Positions 1 to 9,435 are shown, counted from the first letter of the stretch. The stretch is 64,000 nt of DNA from Pseudobdellovibrionaceae bacterium (GCA_018663505.1 JABJQG010000053.1:16239-80238), one strand, 5' to 3'. Notes: generated from the sequence alone by a model not told the origin. A program made the numbers and translations.

Positions 1-1
1 A

Positions 2-418
2 AACACTCAGGGGCATGAAAAAGAAATACAGCTTGGTTATTTACTGGATAGTTCTTTAAAAAAACTTGATGGACAACAAAAAACACTTTGGCTAGAAAAG
101 TTTAAACTTTCAGAATTTAACAAAGACTCGCACTTAGTCATAAGCAAAACCACCCTCCACCAGTCACAGCTTTGGATTTGGGTTAAAGAGTTCCTACTAA
201 CGTCGTCTCTCAGTAAAGAAGCTTGTACTATTTGTTTATCCGAATGCCCTATTAAAGACGAAGCTCCAATTGTATTTAAAAGCAAAGAAGCTTCAAACAC
301 GGCTGCCATACCCATTATTCAAAAATCCTGTGTAGGCTGTGGTATGTGTGAAATGCTCTGTCCCACGGAAAAGACTTCAATAACAATTATTCCTCAAGCT
401 AAGTGGAAGGAGAGCTAA
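2..418 (+). CDS. NapG-like 4Fe-4S ferredoxin, C-terminal part
   Basis: The gene enters from outside the window and only its last 138 codons are seen; the frame is open from base 2 to a TAA at 416-418. Two iron-sulfur motifs are visible: CTICLSECP and, nearer the end, CVGCGMCEMLCP (C-x2-C-x2-C-x3-C-P), followed by an ITIIPQ tail that resembles the IKVLP tail of NapG proteins. NapG-type proteins pass electrons from the quinol dehydrogenase NapH to periplasmic reductases. The downstream napH-like gene starts three bases after this stop, so the two form one operon. Whether the system serves nitrate reductase (Nap) or a clade II nitrous oxide reductase (NosG/NosH) cannot be decided from the part shown. 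Confidence 0.75.
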   Translation, partial: NTQGHEKEIQLGYLLDSSLKKLDGQQKTLWLEKFKLSEFNKDSHLVISKTTLHQSQLWIWVKEFLLTSSLSKEACTICLSECPIKDEAPIVFKSKEASNTAAIPIIQKSCVGCGMCEMLCPTEKTSITIIPQAKWKES

Positions 419-420
419 GT

Positions 421-1275
421 ATGGCAAATCCCGGGCTCCGTAAAGTCTCTATAAAAGAAAATAATTCTCCATACAAGTGGCACATCATCCGTTGGTCCTT
501 TGTTTTACTCATTAACTTTTTCTTTTTTGCTTCGTTTTATTTTGATATCCAACTGCTAGAGGGAACCCTAAGTGGATCTCGGCTTTTTGGCTTCCACTTA
601 GCCGACCCCTTTGCCGCTATTCAAACAATGTTCGCTAGCAAGGTATTTAACACAAACTTAATAATTGGAGCAGTAACTATCGGAGTTTTCTATTTACTTT
701 TTGGTGGCAGATCTTTTTGTTCATGGGTTTGTCCCTTTCATTTTATAGCCGAAATGAATGATTACCTTAAAAAATATTTAAAGAATAAAAATATATTACA
801 ATTTAAACAACATACATTTGATCGCAAACTGAAGTACATAATCTTTTTCCTATTTATTGCCTTGGCTACACTTAGCGGTCTTACTATTTTTGAGATTATT
901 AACCCAGTATCTGCCTTAAGCCGCGCTTTTGTTTATGGCCCCGGAGTTGTCTTAATTTTTGTCATAGGTCTTTTAGTTTTTGAACTTTTGTTCAGCCGTA
1001 GAGGTTGGTGTCGTTTCTTCTGCCCAGTGGGCGTTTCCTATATTCTTCTAGGCTTTATATCTCCTTTAAAAATACATTGGAACAATGAGAAGTGCAGTAA
1101 CTGCAAAGACTGTCAAAAAGTCTGCATGGTACCACACGTTCTTACTGAGTCGGTAAACAAAGGGAAAACCACCTTTGTTGTGTCCGGTGAGTGCACTCGA
1201 TGCGGACTATGTATTGACGCCTGTGATGACGGGGCATTAAAGTACAAAACTAAATACTTAGACAAACTGATCTAA
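421..1275 (+). CDS. napH: NapH-like quinol dehydrogenase membrane subunit
   Basis: An integral membrane iron-sulfur protein of 284 residues. It shows four membrane spans and the two NapH signature pairs, CSWVCP (about residue 100) and CRFFCP (about 197), after spans. Two C-terminal 4Fe-4S clusters follow: CSNCKDCQKVC (about 225) and CTRCGLCIDAC (about 258). The family oxidises membrane quinol and hands electrons to a NapG-type ferredoxin, and such a gene lies immediately upstream. The ATG at 421 is chosen over an in-frame GTG at 403 because GGAAGGAGAG lies 7-16 bases before it. Homologues also occur as NosH in nitrous oxide reductase clusters, so the terminal acceptor is open. Confidence 0.85.
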   Translation: MANPGLRKVSIKENNSPYKWHIIRWSFVLLINFFFFASFYFDIQLLEGTLSGSRLFGFHLADPFAAIQTMFASKVFNTNLIIGAVTIGVFYLLFGGRSFCSWVCPFHFIAEMNDYLKKYLKNKNILQFKQHTFDRKLKYIIFFLFIALATLSGLTIFEIINPVSALSRAFVYGPGVVLIFVIGLLVFELLFSRRGWCRFFCPVGVSYILLGFISPLKIHWNNEKCSNCKDCQKVCMVPHVLTESVNKGKTTFVVSGECTRCGLCIDACDDGALKYKTKYLDKLI

Positions 1276-1298
1276 CCCTAATTCAAAGAGCTCATATT

Positions 1299-1832
1299 AT
1301 GAAAAAAATTTTTATTTCTACATTGTTATGTTTTACAGCCTTGGTTTCCTCTTCACTCTGGGCCAAACCAGAAAATATTGTTCATGCTCAGCTCATTCCT
1401 GTAGAAAAAAGAGTTAAGGCCCCTAATTTTTACTGGAGCAAAAAGGTGAATTCACAATCCTTAAATGGCCAGATTGTATATATTAACTATTGGGCCGAAT
1501 GGTGCAGTCCCTGTAAAGAAGAAATCCCGTTCCTTATTCAATTACGTAATTTCTATAATTACCCTGTGTTTAAAATGATTTTTGTAAATACAGACAAAAA
1601 AGAGAAACTCAAGGAGGCTAAAAACTTTTGGTTAACAAAAGGGAAGAAGGCCCCAACTTTATATACCAGTGAATTTAAATTCAAAAATGAATTTAATGTA
1701 AAACGTATTCCTGGGCACATTATTTTAGATAAAAAAGGTCGCATTGCTTTACAGTTTTTTGGCTCTATTAATAACCAAAAAACAGCCACTAATATTAAAA
1801 AATGGGTGTTCGGCCTTATTCAGGAAAAATAA
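1299..1832 (+). CDS. Exported TlpA/thioredoxin-like protein
   Basis: A 177-residue protein with an N-terminal signal peptide ending near SSLWAKP, followed by a thioredoxin fold. The active site is WCSPC at residues 68-72 and a cis-proline motif RIPGH lies near residue 137. This class acts in the bacterial periplasm as a thiol-disulfide oxidoreductase, often reducing apocytochrome or copper-site cysteines during respiratory enzyme assembly. It lies 23 bases after the napH-like gene on the same strand, which suggests it serves the same respiratory system. Its specific substrate cannot be told from the sequence. Confidence 0.85.
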   Translation: MKKIFISTLLCFTALVSSSLWAKPENIVHAQLIPVEKRVKAPNFYWSKKVNSQSLNGQIVYINYWAEWCSPCKEEIPFLIQLRNFYNYPVFKMIFVNTDKKEKLKEAKNFWLTKGKKAPTLYTSEFKFKNEFNVKRIPGHIILDKKGRIALQFFGSINNQKTATNIKKWVFGLIQEK

Positions 1833-1851
1833 ACTCCGGAAAGTGATCAAT

Positions 1852-1875
1852 TCTTCAGACATAAATATCTGAAGA
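1852..1875 (+). terminator. Hairpin after the thioredoxin gene
   Basis: TCTTCAGA at 1852-1859 pairs perfectly with TCTGAAGA at 1868-1875 across an 8-base loop, 20 bases after the thioredoxin stop. No run of T follows, so it may be a weak terminator or an mRNA 3' stabiliser. It lies between two convergent genes. Confidence 0.35.
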
Positions 1876-1932
1876 TATTGCTCTCATGGAGATGCTGAGG
1901 CCCCCATCTCTATTTGGCCAATAGAGCGCTCA

Positions 1933-2622
1933 CTAATTAAATAGATTTAAAAACATATCCAGTAAGTTATCATTTACTGTTTCAGGCTCTCCATGGTTAC
2001 TTGGGTCGGCAGCATACATTTTAAAAAGCTTAAGCACCTGTATATCCGTATATACAGGCTGATTCCCTGGAGGAGAATAGCAGTCGCCTGCCTCTTTGCT
2101 AAAAACATTAAAACAAAAGGGTATTTTTAAAAAATCTTCTAAATTCATTTTATACGGAGAAAACCACACAAATTCCTGGTCAATTACAAACCCCAAACAT
2201 GACCGTATATGAGTCTTGTCCGGCGAGTAAAATTTAACAAATATATTTTCACTATTAACAATGACCTCTTGCATACAGTTTTCTAGTTCATAAGAAACAT
2301 GCTGAATTAGAATATTTCTAAAATACAAATACCTATTAAAAACAAATTCTAGACTTTGAATTTTCAATTGGTCATCTTTCGATTTTAAATTGTAATTTCC
2401 ATGAACTAAAGGATGTATTTTATGATTAAATTCTGTCAAAAAGTTCAATTTTTGTGATGCTTTACTTTCATGAGTATATTTCAACTGATGGATTATTTGA
2501 TTTTCCTCATAGTTCAATGCGTCCACAATCAAGAGTTCTTCCATACCTGAACTCAAAGCCAATGGAGTCACAACACAGCTTCCCAGCACAATGAGAGTAA
2601 AAATGACGAACCTATTCAACAT
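1933..2622 (-). CDS. Secreted protein of unknown function
   Basis: A 229-residue protein with a hydrophobic signal peptide (residues 4-25, including a cysteine in LGSCVV that is too poorly placed for a convincing lipobox). The rest is soluble, with several cysteines (ENCMQ, RSCLG, PFCFN, GDCYS) compatible with periplasmic disulfides. GGAAAG precedes the ATG at 2622. I do not recognise the family. It stands alone, convergent with the thioredoxin gene, and its function is unknown. Confidence 0.6.
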   Translation of the reverse strand: MLNRFVIFTLIVLGSCVVTPLALSSGMEELLIVDALNYEENQIIHQLKYTHESKASQKLNFLTEFNHKIHPLVHGNYNLKSKDDQLKIQSLEFVFNRYLYFRNILIQHVSYELENCMQEVIVNSENIFVKFYSPDKTHIRSCLGFVIDQEFVWFSPYKMNLEDFLKIPFCFNVFSKEAGDCYSPPGNQPVYTDIQVLKLFKMYAADPSNHGEPETVNDNLLDMFLNLFN

Positions 2623-2948
2623 TTTGTATTTCTTTCCATTCTATTTAAGTGATTCAAACAGAACAACTTCAATTTTTGGACCAACCTGAACTTAATTACA
2701 GGGTATTCAGCTTATTTTTTCGTAGATAACGTATGCGAATTGCCCTTAATTGACAAGCACAATCAATCTTGAGCAAAGGACTAAACTTCATTATTGTAAT
2801 AGTTTTTCGGTGCCCCCTCATAAACATTGTCTGGCACACAGATCAAAGCACCTCAATATGTGCTCCCAACCTGAAAAACCCATGGCAAGGTGCCACATTC
2901 ATATGAAAAGCAAGGCTAATCCTACTGTACACAGAATATCAAAACTAA
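2623..2948. other. Intergenic stretch without a supported gene
   Basis: This 326-base stretch lies between two minus-strand genes. A plus-strand TTG-initiated frame at 2750-2956 has no ribosome binding site, no recognisable domain and an unusual composition, so it is not called. It should hold the promoter of the secreted protein gene at its left side; nothing else was seen. Confidence 0.4.
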
Positions 2949-3479
2949 CTACCTAATAGAAAAAGATTTTTCAGGCATAACTTTGAATTTTTTCAAATAG
3001 GCCCAAGAACCAAAAAACACAACCGTAAATAGAGCTGAAGATAATAAACTCATATGGTAAAACGGTAGGGCTGCTACATAAGAGCTAAGCAGGCCTCCCA
3101 TATTTTTTGGGTACAGCCCCATGTTTAACCAAACTTCAAAATTTGTTACCAGAAAGAAAAACAAGGGAGCCGATCCTGACATCACAGCAAGGTTAACCAA
3201 TTTAATTTTATCCTTTTTCACAACTAATCTACTCATCATGCTTATGGCTAGAAAACAAAACCAAACCACATATGCTGAGGCATGGATACCCACCATCGAA
3301 TCAAAAACAATTAACAAAATCATGGGCAAAATTAGTAACCATTGATTCTTAGAAAAATAGGCCCCGGAAAAAATCGCCCAGCCAAACAATGGAGAAAAAT
3401 TAGCAGGCATTGGCAAAAAACGTGTCAACATCACAAGCACTGAAATTAAGATAAAGCTAAAATATAGTTTTTTATTCAT
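2949..3479 (-). CDS. DUF6580-like integral membrane protein
   Basis: A 176-residue polytopic membrane protein with about five spans, starting directly with a hydrophobic segment. The early motif RFLPMPANFSPLFGWAIFSGA and the later YPKNMGGLLSSYVAALPFYH are typical of the DUF6580 family, which resembles substrate-binding subunits of ECF vitamin transporters. No ECF ATPase or T-component lies nearby, so any transport role is inference. GAAGGTG precedes the ATG. It is divergent from gpmA with an 89-base shared promoter region. Confidence 0.75.
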   Translation of the reverse strand: MNKKLYFSFILISVLVMLTRFLPMPANFSPLFGWAIFSGAYFSKNQWLLILPMILLIVFDSMVGIHASAYVVWFCFLAISMMSRLVVKKDKIKLVNLAVMSGSAPLFFFLVTNFEVWLNMGLYPKNMGGLLSSYVAALPFYHMSLLSSALFTVVFFGSWAYLKKFKVMPEKSFSIR

Positions 3480-3568
3480 AATACACCTTCTTTATTAAAA
3501 ATACCTTTACAAAGGTATACCCAATTTGCTCTACTTTGTAACTTAAATTTTCAAAAAGCTGAGGCAAT

Positions 3569-4252
3569 ATGTATAAATTAGTATTACTAAGACATGGTGA
3601 AAGCCTGTGGAATAAAGCCAACCTCTTTACCGGCTGGACGGATGTTGAACTTTCAGAAAAAGGCTATCAAGAAGCAAAAAACGCCGGACAGCTACTTAAA
3701 CAGAAGGGATTTAGTTTTGATGTGGCCTTCACATCAGTTTTAAAGAGAGCTATTAGAACACTATGGATTACTTTAGATGAAATGGACCTTATGTGGATTC
3801 CGGTTAATCGCCACTGGCGCTTGAACGAGCGGCATTATGGGGCTCTGCAAGGCCTTAACAAAGCTGAAACTGCTGAAAAATACGGCGACGACCAGGTATT
3901 TACTTGGAGACGGAGCTACGACACCCCTCCCCCGACACTTGAAGAGTCTGATTCTCGTCATCCAAAAAATGACCCTCGCTACGCTCATTTAAATAATTTA
4001 CCCGGCACAGAAGCACTCCTTCAATGTAAAAATCGTGTTTTACCCTATTGGAATGAGCATATTGTCCCACAGATTAAAAATGGGAAAAATGTAATCATTG
4101 CCGCTCATGGCAATAGCCTTAGAGCTTTGGTAAAACATTTAGATGATGTTTCTGACGATAAAATCACACAGCTTAACATTCCCACAGGCTCTCCCCTGGT
4201 TTATGAATTAGATGAAAACCTAAAAGCCATAAAACACTATTACTTAGAGTAG
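3569..4252 (+). CDS. gpmA: 2,3-bisphosphoglycerate-dependent phosphoglycerate mutase
   Basis: A cytosolic glycolytic enzyme interconverting 3- and 2-phosphoglycerate. The 227 residues match the short bacterial dPGM form. The phosphorylated histidine lies in LRHGESLWN (His9) and is followed by [15 protein letters not shown]; the acid-base region is [22 protein letters not shown], and the second catalytic histidine is in [17 protein letters not shown] lies six bases before the ATG. Its 3' end overlaps the convergent pterin synthase-like gene by 13 bases. Confidence 0.97.
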   Translation: MYKLVLLRHGESLWNKANLFTGWTDVELSEKGYQEAKNAGQLLKQKGFSFDVAFTSVLKRAIRTLWITLDEMDLMWIPVNRHWRLNERHYGALQGLNKAETAEKYGDDQVFTWRRSYDTPPPTLEESDSRHPKNDPRYAHLNNLPGTEALLQCKNRVLPYWNEHIVPQIKNGKNVIIAAHGNSLRALVKHLDDVSDDKITQLNIPTGSPLVYELDENLKAIKHYYLE

Positions 4253-5082
4253 TAAAACTCATTATTTACAGTCTCTAACAATTGCACTTCATGAATTTGA
4301 ACATTTCTAAGAGGTATCGCTCTTAGTTTATCATATATAAATTTTGAAAGGTTCTCACCGGTGGTGTTTTCAACAAATGCGTTAATTATTTTATGATTGA
4401 GTCGGTCTTTGAGTTGAGTGTTCAGAAGTTCGAGTAAATATGAATCTGCCATGACTGAGACTAAACCGTTTAACACTCGTCCCTTAAAAAGTACTTTTAC
4501 CTCGTATTCATGACCATGAAAATGAGAGCATTTTTTAAACAAGCTTTGGTTTTCTGCTTTAGATAATTGTTTGTTTTCATGTTTATGAACACAGCTCAGC
4601 TTTACTACAGAAGATTTTAAAAACGCTACCTCTTCTAAAGCTAACTGCAGCATATTCTTATGTTGCAGACTATTGAGTTTTACTCCTATTGGCCCCTCAA
4701 CCACATCAATAGACTCCACCTTAATGTCCAACTTATTATGCTCTATATACTCACTTAACCAATGGTATAGTCCTAGACAAATCAGCTCGCCCGAGAGCCC
4801 TGACTTTGACCTATCACACACAGACTTTAACTGAGGATAGGAGGGTAATTCGCTTAAAACCTGAATAAAATTAGCCTTATTAAATTTTGAATTTACTGCA
4901 TTTGACAAGCTCTCCCAATCCGCTCCACTCACCTGCGGAGAGCCACAAAATAATCTTAGCTTTAAATGTACAGATTCAACTAATAGGTTCTGGGTTGCTG
5001 CACCCTCAAAGTCCTCGTGCATAAACACAAGGTTAAATCCTAACCCCTTAATATAACGTTTGAATTCTGAGTTCATTATCAT
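4240..5082 (-). CDS. Two-domain 6-pyruvoyl/carboxy-tetrahydropterin synthase-like protein
   Basis: About 280 residues, twice the usual QueD/PTPS length, and best read as two tandem pterin-synthase folds. The C-terminal half keeps the key elements: a histidine cluster in SCVHKH, the [11 protein letters not shown] motif (catalytic Cys plus His-x-His zinc ligands), LNHKIINAF in place of LDHxxLN, and NTTGENL in place of PTSEN. The N-terminal half has the general pattern but no HGH motif, so it is probably non-catalytic. QueD makes the queuosine precursor 6-carboxytetrahydropterin. The start at 5082 is preceded by ACAAGGAT; an upstream TTG at 5112 is possible but lacks a binding site. No other queuosine genes are nearby. 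Confidence 0.7.
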   Translation of the reverse strand: MIMNSEFKRYIKGLGFNLVFMHEDFEGAATQNLLVESVHLKLRLFCGSPQVSGADWESLSNAVNSKFNKANFIQVLSELPSYPQLKSVCDRSKSGLSGELICLGLYHWLSEYIEHNKLDIKVESIDVVEGPIGVKLNSLQHKNMLQLALEEVAFLKSSVVKLSCVHKHENKQLSKAENQSLFKKCSHFHGHEYEVKVLFKGRVLNGLVSVMADSYLLELLNTQLKDRLNHKIINAFVENTTGENLSKFIYDKLRAIPLRNVQIHEVQLLETVNNEFYYSK

Positions 5083-5225
5083 AGAAATAGCATATCCTTG
5101 TAATTTTAACAATATGACTTATTTCCCAAAATGCCTATTGAAATTTTTACCTAATCACTCCATTATGGTCGCAAATCAAATCTGGGGGGACTGATTTCTC
5201 CCACTATATTGACAAAGGATCCGCA

Positions 5226-6908
5226 ATGTCTAGTTCTGAAAAATCTTGGCTAAAAAATTACAACCCTAATGTGCCTCAAGAAATTGATGTAAATTCTTAT
5301 GCTTCTGTCACCGAAGTTCTAGAGGAAAGTTTCACCAAGTATAAAGATAAAACAGCCTTCATCAATATGGGAAAAAAACTTTCCTACACCGAGATCGACG
5401 AGCTCTCTAAAAAATTCGCAAGTTTTCTACAAAACAAAGCCCATTTAAAAAAGGGTGACCGCATTGCCATACAGATGCCAAATATTTTACAGTTTCCAGT
5501 GGCTTTGTTTGGTGCCCTACGCGCAGGACTTACTGTTGTAAACACAAACCCTCTCTACACCACTCGAGAAATGAAACATCAGTTCAAAGATGCAGGAGTT
5601 AAAGCCATCGTTATCCTTGCCAACTTTGCTTATAACCTTGAAGAGGTTATAAGTGAAACTGAAATTGAAACCGTAGTAGTTACAGAACTTGGCGACCTTT
5701 TGGATTTTCCTAAATCAATACTCATTAACAAAGCTTTGAAACATGTTAAAAAAATGGTCCCCGACTTTTCTCTTCCTGGACACATCAAATTTAATACTGC
5801 TCTAAAAGAGGGCGCTAAACTTGAATTCCAAAACGTATATACTTCACATGATGATTTAGCATTTCTACAATACACTGGCGGAACAACTGGTGTGGCAAAA
5901 GGGGCCATGCTCACACATAAAAACATTATTGCAAACATGTTACAAATTGTTGCCTTTATGGATTACAGACTTAACGATGGTAACGAGTTGGTCTGCACTC
6001 CCTTACCTCTTTACCATATCTTCTCTCTCACAGTAAACTGCATGGCCATGATGCATTTTGGAGCTTCCAACTTGTTAATCACTAATCCTAGAGACATCCC
6101 TGGGTTTATTAAAATATTACAAAAAAATCGCGTTTCTATTTTTGCTGGCCTAAATACTTTATTCAATAGCCTTATGAATCACCCTGGTTTTACAGAAATC
6201 GATTTTAAAAGTTTAAAAATTACGGTTTCCGGTGGAATGGCTTTACAAACAGCAGTGGCCAACCGCTGGGAAGAACTCACTGGAAACAGAGTGTCTGAAG
6301 GTTACGGTCTTACGGAGTCCTCCCCAGTAGCAAGTTGCAACAATGTAGATGGCTCTGCATGCATAGGCTCCATTGGTGTACCCGTTCCCTCCACTGCTAT
6401 TAAAATTGTCGACGATCAAGGCAATGAAGTTGTTGACGGCGAATCCGGAGAACTCCTCATTTATGGACCTCAAGTGATGAAGGGTTACTGGCAACGTCCC
6501 GACGAAACAGAAAATATGATTACAGAAGATGGTTGGTTAAAAACAGGTGACGTAGCCATTTTCAATGAAGAAGGATATTTTCAAATTGTAGATCGAATGA
6601 AAGACATGATTTTAGTTTCAGGCTTCAATGTATTTCCAAACGAAATCGAAGATGTCCTTGCTCAACATGCACAAGTTGTTGAGGTGGCGGCCATAGGTGT
6701 CCCCGATGAAAGATCTGGTGAAATTGTAAAAGTGTTTATTGTTCCTAAAGACAAGACTCTCACTAAAGATGAAATCATCGCACATTGCAAAGACAACCTT
6801 GCCGGTTATAAAGTTCCAAAACTAGTAGAGTTCCGAGAGGATCTACCAAAATCAAACGTAGGCAAAGTACTGAGACGCGAACTCAGAGAACCAACTGTAC
6901 AAGCATAA
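5226..6908 (+). CDS. fadD: Long-chain fatty acyl-CoA ligase
   Basis: A 560-residue AMP-forming ligase that activates fatty acids through an acyl-adenylate to acyl-CoA. The P-loop-like motif YTGGTTGVAKGAMLTHKN is at about residue 216, GYGLTES follows in the middle, and GWLKTGDVAIFNEEGYFQIVDR with KSNVGKVLRREL close the C-terminal domain with its catalytic lysine. Length and the opening MSSSEKSWLKNY match FadD proteins. AAAGGATCCGCA precedes the ATG. The gene is monocistronic and ends in a clear terminator. Confidence 0.95.
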   Translation: MSSSEKSWLKNYNPNVPQEIDVNSYASVTEVLEESFTKYKDKTAFINMGKKLSYTEIDELSKKFASFLQNKAHLKKGDRIAIQMPNILQFPVALFGALRAGLTVVNTNPLYTTREMKHQFKDAGVKAIVILANFAYNLEEVISETEIETVVVTELGDLLDFPKSILINKALKHVKKMVPDFSLPGHIKFNTALKEGAKLEFQNVYTSHDDLAFLQYTGGTTGVAKGAMLTHKNIIANMLQIVAFMDYRLNDGNELVCTPLPLYHIFSLTVNCMAMMHFGASNLLITNPRDIPGFIKILQKNRVSIFAGLNTLFNSLMNHPGFTEIDFKSLKITVSGGMALQTAVANRWEELTGNRVSEGYGLTESSPVASCNNVDGSACIGSIGVPVPSTAIKIVDDQGNEVVDGESGELLIYGPQVMKGYWQRPDETENMITEDGWLKTGDVAIFNEEGYFQIVDRMKDMILVSGFNVFPNEIEDVLAQHAQVVEVAAIGVPDERSGEIVKVFIVPKDKTLTKDEIIAHCKDNLAGYKVPKLVEFREDLPKSNVGKVLRRELREPTVQA

Positions 6909-6930
6909 TAAAAAGCTTGTGCAGTTTTTT
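6896..6930 (+). terminator. Rho-independent terminator of fadD
   Basis: TGTACAAGC pairs with GCTTGTGCA (nine pairs, one G-U) and is followed by GTTTTTT. The left arm overlaps the last codons and the stop codon lies in the loop. Confidence 0.8.
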
Positions 6931-6942
6931 AATACCATATTT

Positions 6943-7434
6943 TTATTCTTCATAACTATATTCCTCAATTAGCTTTCCCTGCATTTTGTATGCAGATTCT
7001 CCGTGCTGACTTTCTGAGGTTTCCAACCTTAAAACGCCCGTGACCCATGCCGGACTAAAGCCTTCATCCATGGGAATTGGGGTGTCAAGTTTAACATAAA
7101 CAATAAGGTTTGGTGGCGGAGGTGGAACATGAACACAGGACTGCGCATCAGGAACAAGAAGAAACTCACTAAGAACGGAATAATTTCCAGATAGAGGGAC
7201 TAAAAAACCTGGGATTTTTACAAGCTTCCCATCTAAGTCTTTAACCTCTTGTGGTGCCCTACCCGACCTATAATCTAACTTTTGCAGGAGATCCCATTGA
7301 ACGGCGGGGATTTTAATTGATTGAGCGTATTGAAATGGGGTGCCTTTGTTATTCTTTGTATCCCTATATTTCAATACACCTAATATCACCACAAGCAATG
7401 AAAAGAAGATTATGGCACCTTTGTATTTTAACAT
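6943..7434 (-). CDS. DUF3299 exported protein of the metal-uptake operon
   Basis: A 163-residue protein with one N-terminal membrane segment (residues 6-22) and a periplasmic DUF3299 domain, recognised by KIPGFLVPL and the FLLVPDAQSCVHVPPPPPN signature. The function of DUF3299 is not settled; it is regularly encoded beside DUF2796 and a LolCD/MacB-like ABC transporter, as here, in loci linked to zinc acquisition. It is the last gene of the minus-strand operon, 10 bases after the permease, with AAGGAG before the ATG. A role in metal delivery is inferred from context. Confidence 0.85.
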   Translation of the reverse strand: MLKYKGAIIFFSLLVVILGVLKYRDTKNNKGTPFQYAQSIKIPAVQWDLLQKLDYRSGRAPQEVKDLDGKLVKIPGFLVPLSGNYSVLSEFLLVPDAQSCVHVPPPPPNLIVYVKLDTPIPMDEGFSPAWVTGVLRLETSESQHGESAYKMQGKLIEEYSYEE

Positions 7435-7444
7435 ATTTAACTCC

Positions 7445-8710
7445 TTAGTTTTTAACTATTAAACCGTCAGCCAATGAATTTCTATAAGCCATCCAGGCTG
7501 GTATGAGACTTGATAACAAAGAACCTAGAAAAATTGAGCTTATAAAAAAATAATCATTCCCTGTTGGAGTAAAAAGCCCCAGTGTAATTCCCATTTTAGA
7601 CTCTAAAAGAGGACTAAAAGTCAAAAGCCCTACATACAAAATAATTACTCCAATGAGTACACCAATTAGAGTCAGTAAAAAAGTTTCTGTAATAAGAACT
7701 AAAAAAATAAATCTCTTTTTTGCCCCAATAGATCTAAGGATGGCCATCTCTCTTCGTCGCTCATTAAGAGTTGCTAAAAGGGATATAATCAACCCCATTA
7801 AACTTACGATATAGACCAAAATACTCACCACAAAAAGTGCACTTTCTGCAAGTCCAATGGTTCCCCATAGACTTCTTAAGGTGACCCCAGGTAAAATAGC
7901 CAATAGAGCCTCGTTTTCATAATTATTAATTTCTCTTTGGATTTTAAAAACGGATAAGTTAGATTTTAACTTTACAAAAAATGCTGTTACCTCTGCTGGC
8001 TCTAGTTTCATTGAATTAAGTTTAGTAGACAGAATCTCTTCTCCTACCCTAGGGGGACCTCCGTCCAACCAATCTATATGAAGAGCCGTAATCGCCTTTA
8101 AGGAGACATGCACTGATTTATCAACAGGAGTACCTGTTTTCTCTAATATTCCAGAAATTATAAACGGTTTATCAGCATGTTCTTGAAAGCTCACATCTCC
8201 AGACCCGTGAGAAAGGGTAATTTTATCTCCCACTTTATATCGAAGGCGTTCCGCAACATCCTTACCTATCACAACATCAAAAAGCTTTTCAAATTTTCTA
8301 CCTTTGTCAAATGCAAGCTTTCGGTCACCTGCATATTTATAATACTTAAAGTAGTTTGAATTAGTGCCCACAACTCGATGTCCTCTATGCGAGTCCCCAA
8401 GTGAAATTGGAATAGTCCAATCCACAAGCTCGTTCTTTTTCAATTCATTAAATGATTGATAAGAGATATTATTTGTGGCATTTCCAATCCGGAAAACAGA
8501 ATAAAGCAAAAGACTAACCGGACCACTTCTCGCTCCCACGATGAGGTCAACGCCTGACACTGTTGATTCAAAACTTTTACGAGCACCTGATCGCACTCTT
8601 TCTATTCCTAATAGAAGAGTAACGCTCAAAGCTATGGAAAGAATGGTGAGAAAAGCTGTGGCTTTTCGATTGAGTAAGCTACCTTTAGCAATTTTTAATA
8701 GTTTCATCAT
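7445..8710 (-). CDS. ABC transporter permease, FtsX/LolC-MacB type
   Basis: A 421-residue inner-membrane protein with the MacB/LolC topology: one N-terminal span (about 15-37), a large periplasmic domain to about 270, and three C-terminal spans with the FtsX signature LNERRREMAILRSIGAKKR between the first two. It starts ATG ATG overlapping the TAA of the upstream ATPase gene, with AAGGAG in that gene's end. Such permeases usually drive mechanotransmission rather than classical transport. In this locus (with DUF2796 and DUF3299) it is likely part of a zinc-acquisition system of the ZrgABCDE kind. Confidence 0.9.
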   Translation of the reverse strand: MMKLLKIAKGSLLNRKATAFLTILSIALSVTLLLGIERVRSGARKSFESTVSGVDLIVGARSGPVSLLLYSVFRIGNATNNISYQSFNELKKNELVDWTIPISLGDSHRGHRVVGTNSNYFKYYKYAGDRKLAFDKGRKFEKLFDVVIGKDVAERLRYKVGDKITLSHGSGDVSFQEHADKPFIISGILEKTGTPVDKSVHVSLKAITALHIDWLDGGPPRVGEEILSTKLNSMKLEPAEVTAFFVKLKSNLSVFKIQREINNYENEALLAILPGVTLRSLWGTIGLAESALFVVSILVYIVSLMGLIISLLATLNERRREMAILRSIGAKKRFIFLVLITETFLLTLIGVLIGVIILYVGLLTFSPLLESKMGITLGLFTPTGNDYFFISSIFLGSLLSSLIPAWMAYRNSLADGLIVKN

Positions 8711-9435
8711 TAGATCAACTCCTTTTCCATTGGCTCAAGAGTATTTGCTTTATTAATTTCAGATAATAAATATTTTTGATCAAAATCTTTTGCAAGACTC
8801 AAGTCATGGCTAACGAATATAAGAGTTGTGCCAAATTTTTCACATTCCTGAAAAAGAAGTTTTAAAAAACTACTTCTGATATTAGCATCCAGAGCTGATG
8901 TGGGCTCATCAGCAATAATTATTTCTGGCCTCCCCATGAGAGCTCTAGCTGTTGCTACTCGCTGTTGTTGCCCCACACTTAACTGTACAATTTTTTTATT
9001 TTTCAAAATATTTGGGTTTAATTTCAATTCCTGTAAAAGACGTTCAGCCTCTGCATTTAGTGATGAGGATACTTGCAAAACTCTACCTAATTTAATTTTG
9101 GAAAACTCACAGGCGATGGTCACATTATCCATAGCACTAAAGTAAGGAAGTAGATTAAACATTTGAAAAATAAACCCCATATGATCACCACGAAACTGAT
9201 CCCTTGCTTGCTGATCCCACTCAGTGAGTTCCTTGTTTAGAATCCTTATCTTTCCACTTTGTGGAGTTAATACTCCAGCAATAAGATTTAAAAAGGTCGA
9301 CTTACCACTTCCACTGGGGCCATGTAGAAATATTTTTTCCCCCTTTCTCACTTTAAAAGATTCAATATCTAGAAGTAGCTCTGCGGAATCCGGCCAGCTG
9401 AATTTCAGGTTTTCAACATTTAAAATGATATCCAC
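8710..9435 (-). CDS. ABC transporter ATP-binding protein, LolD/MacB type
   Basis: A 241-residue ATPase with Walker A GPSGSGKST (about residue 39), Q-loop in FIFQMFNLLPYF, the signature LSVGQQQRVATARAL (VGQQQ for the usual SGGQQ) and Walker B IIIADEPTSALD, followed by SHD. It powers the neighbouring FtsX-like permease. The start is a GTG placed directly after the stop codon of the DUF2796 gene, with TTGGAG just upstream, so translation is probably coupled. The non-canonical signature serine-to-valine change is seen in this subfamily and need not mean loss of activity. Confidence 0.92.
   Translation of the reverse strand: MDIILNVENLKFSWPDSAELLLDIESFKVRKGEKIFLHGPSGSGKSTFLNLIAGVLTPQSGKIRILNKELTEWDQQARDQFRGDHMGFIFQMFNLLPYFSAMDNVTIACEFSKIKLGRVLQVSSSLNAEAERLLQELKLNPNILKNKKIVQLSVGQQQRVATARALMGRPEIIIADEPTSALDANIRSSFLKLLFQECEKFGTTLIFVSHDLSLAKDFDQKYLLSEINKANTLEPMEKELI

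Noticed and set aside
2750..2956. 68-codon plus-strand frame with many His and Lys
   Set aside because: TTG start without a binding site, no recognisable domain, and no conserved context.
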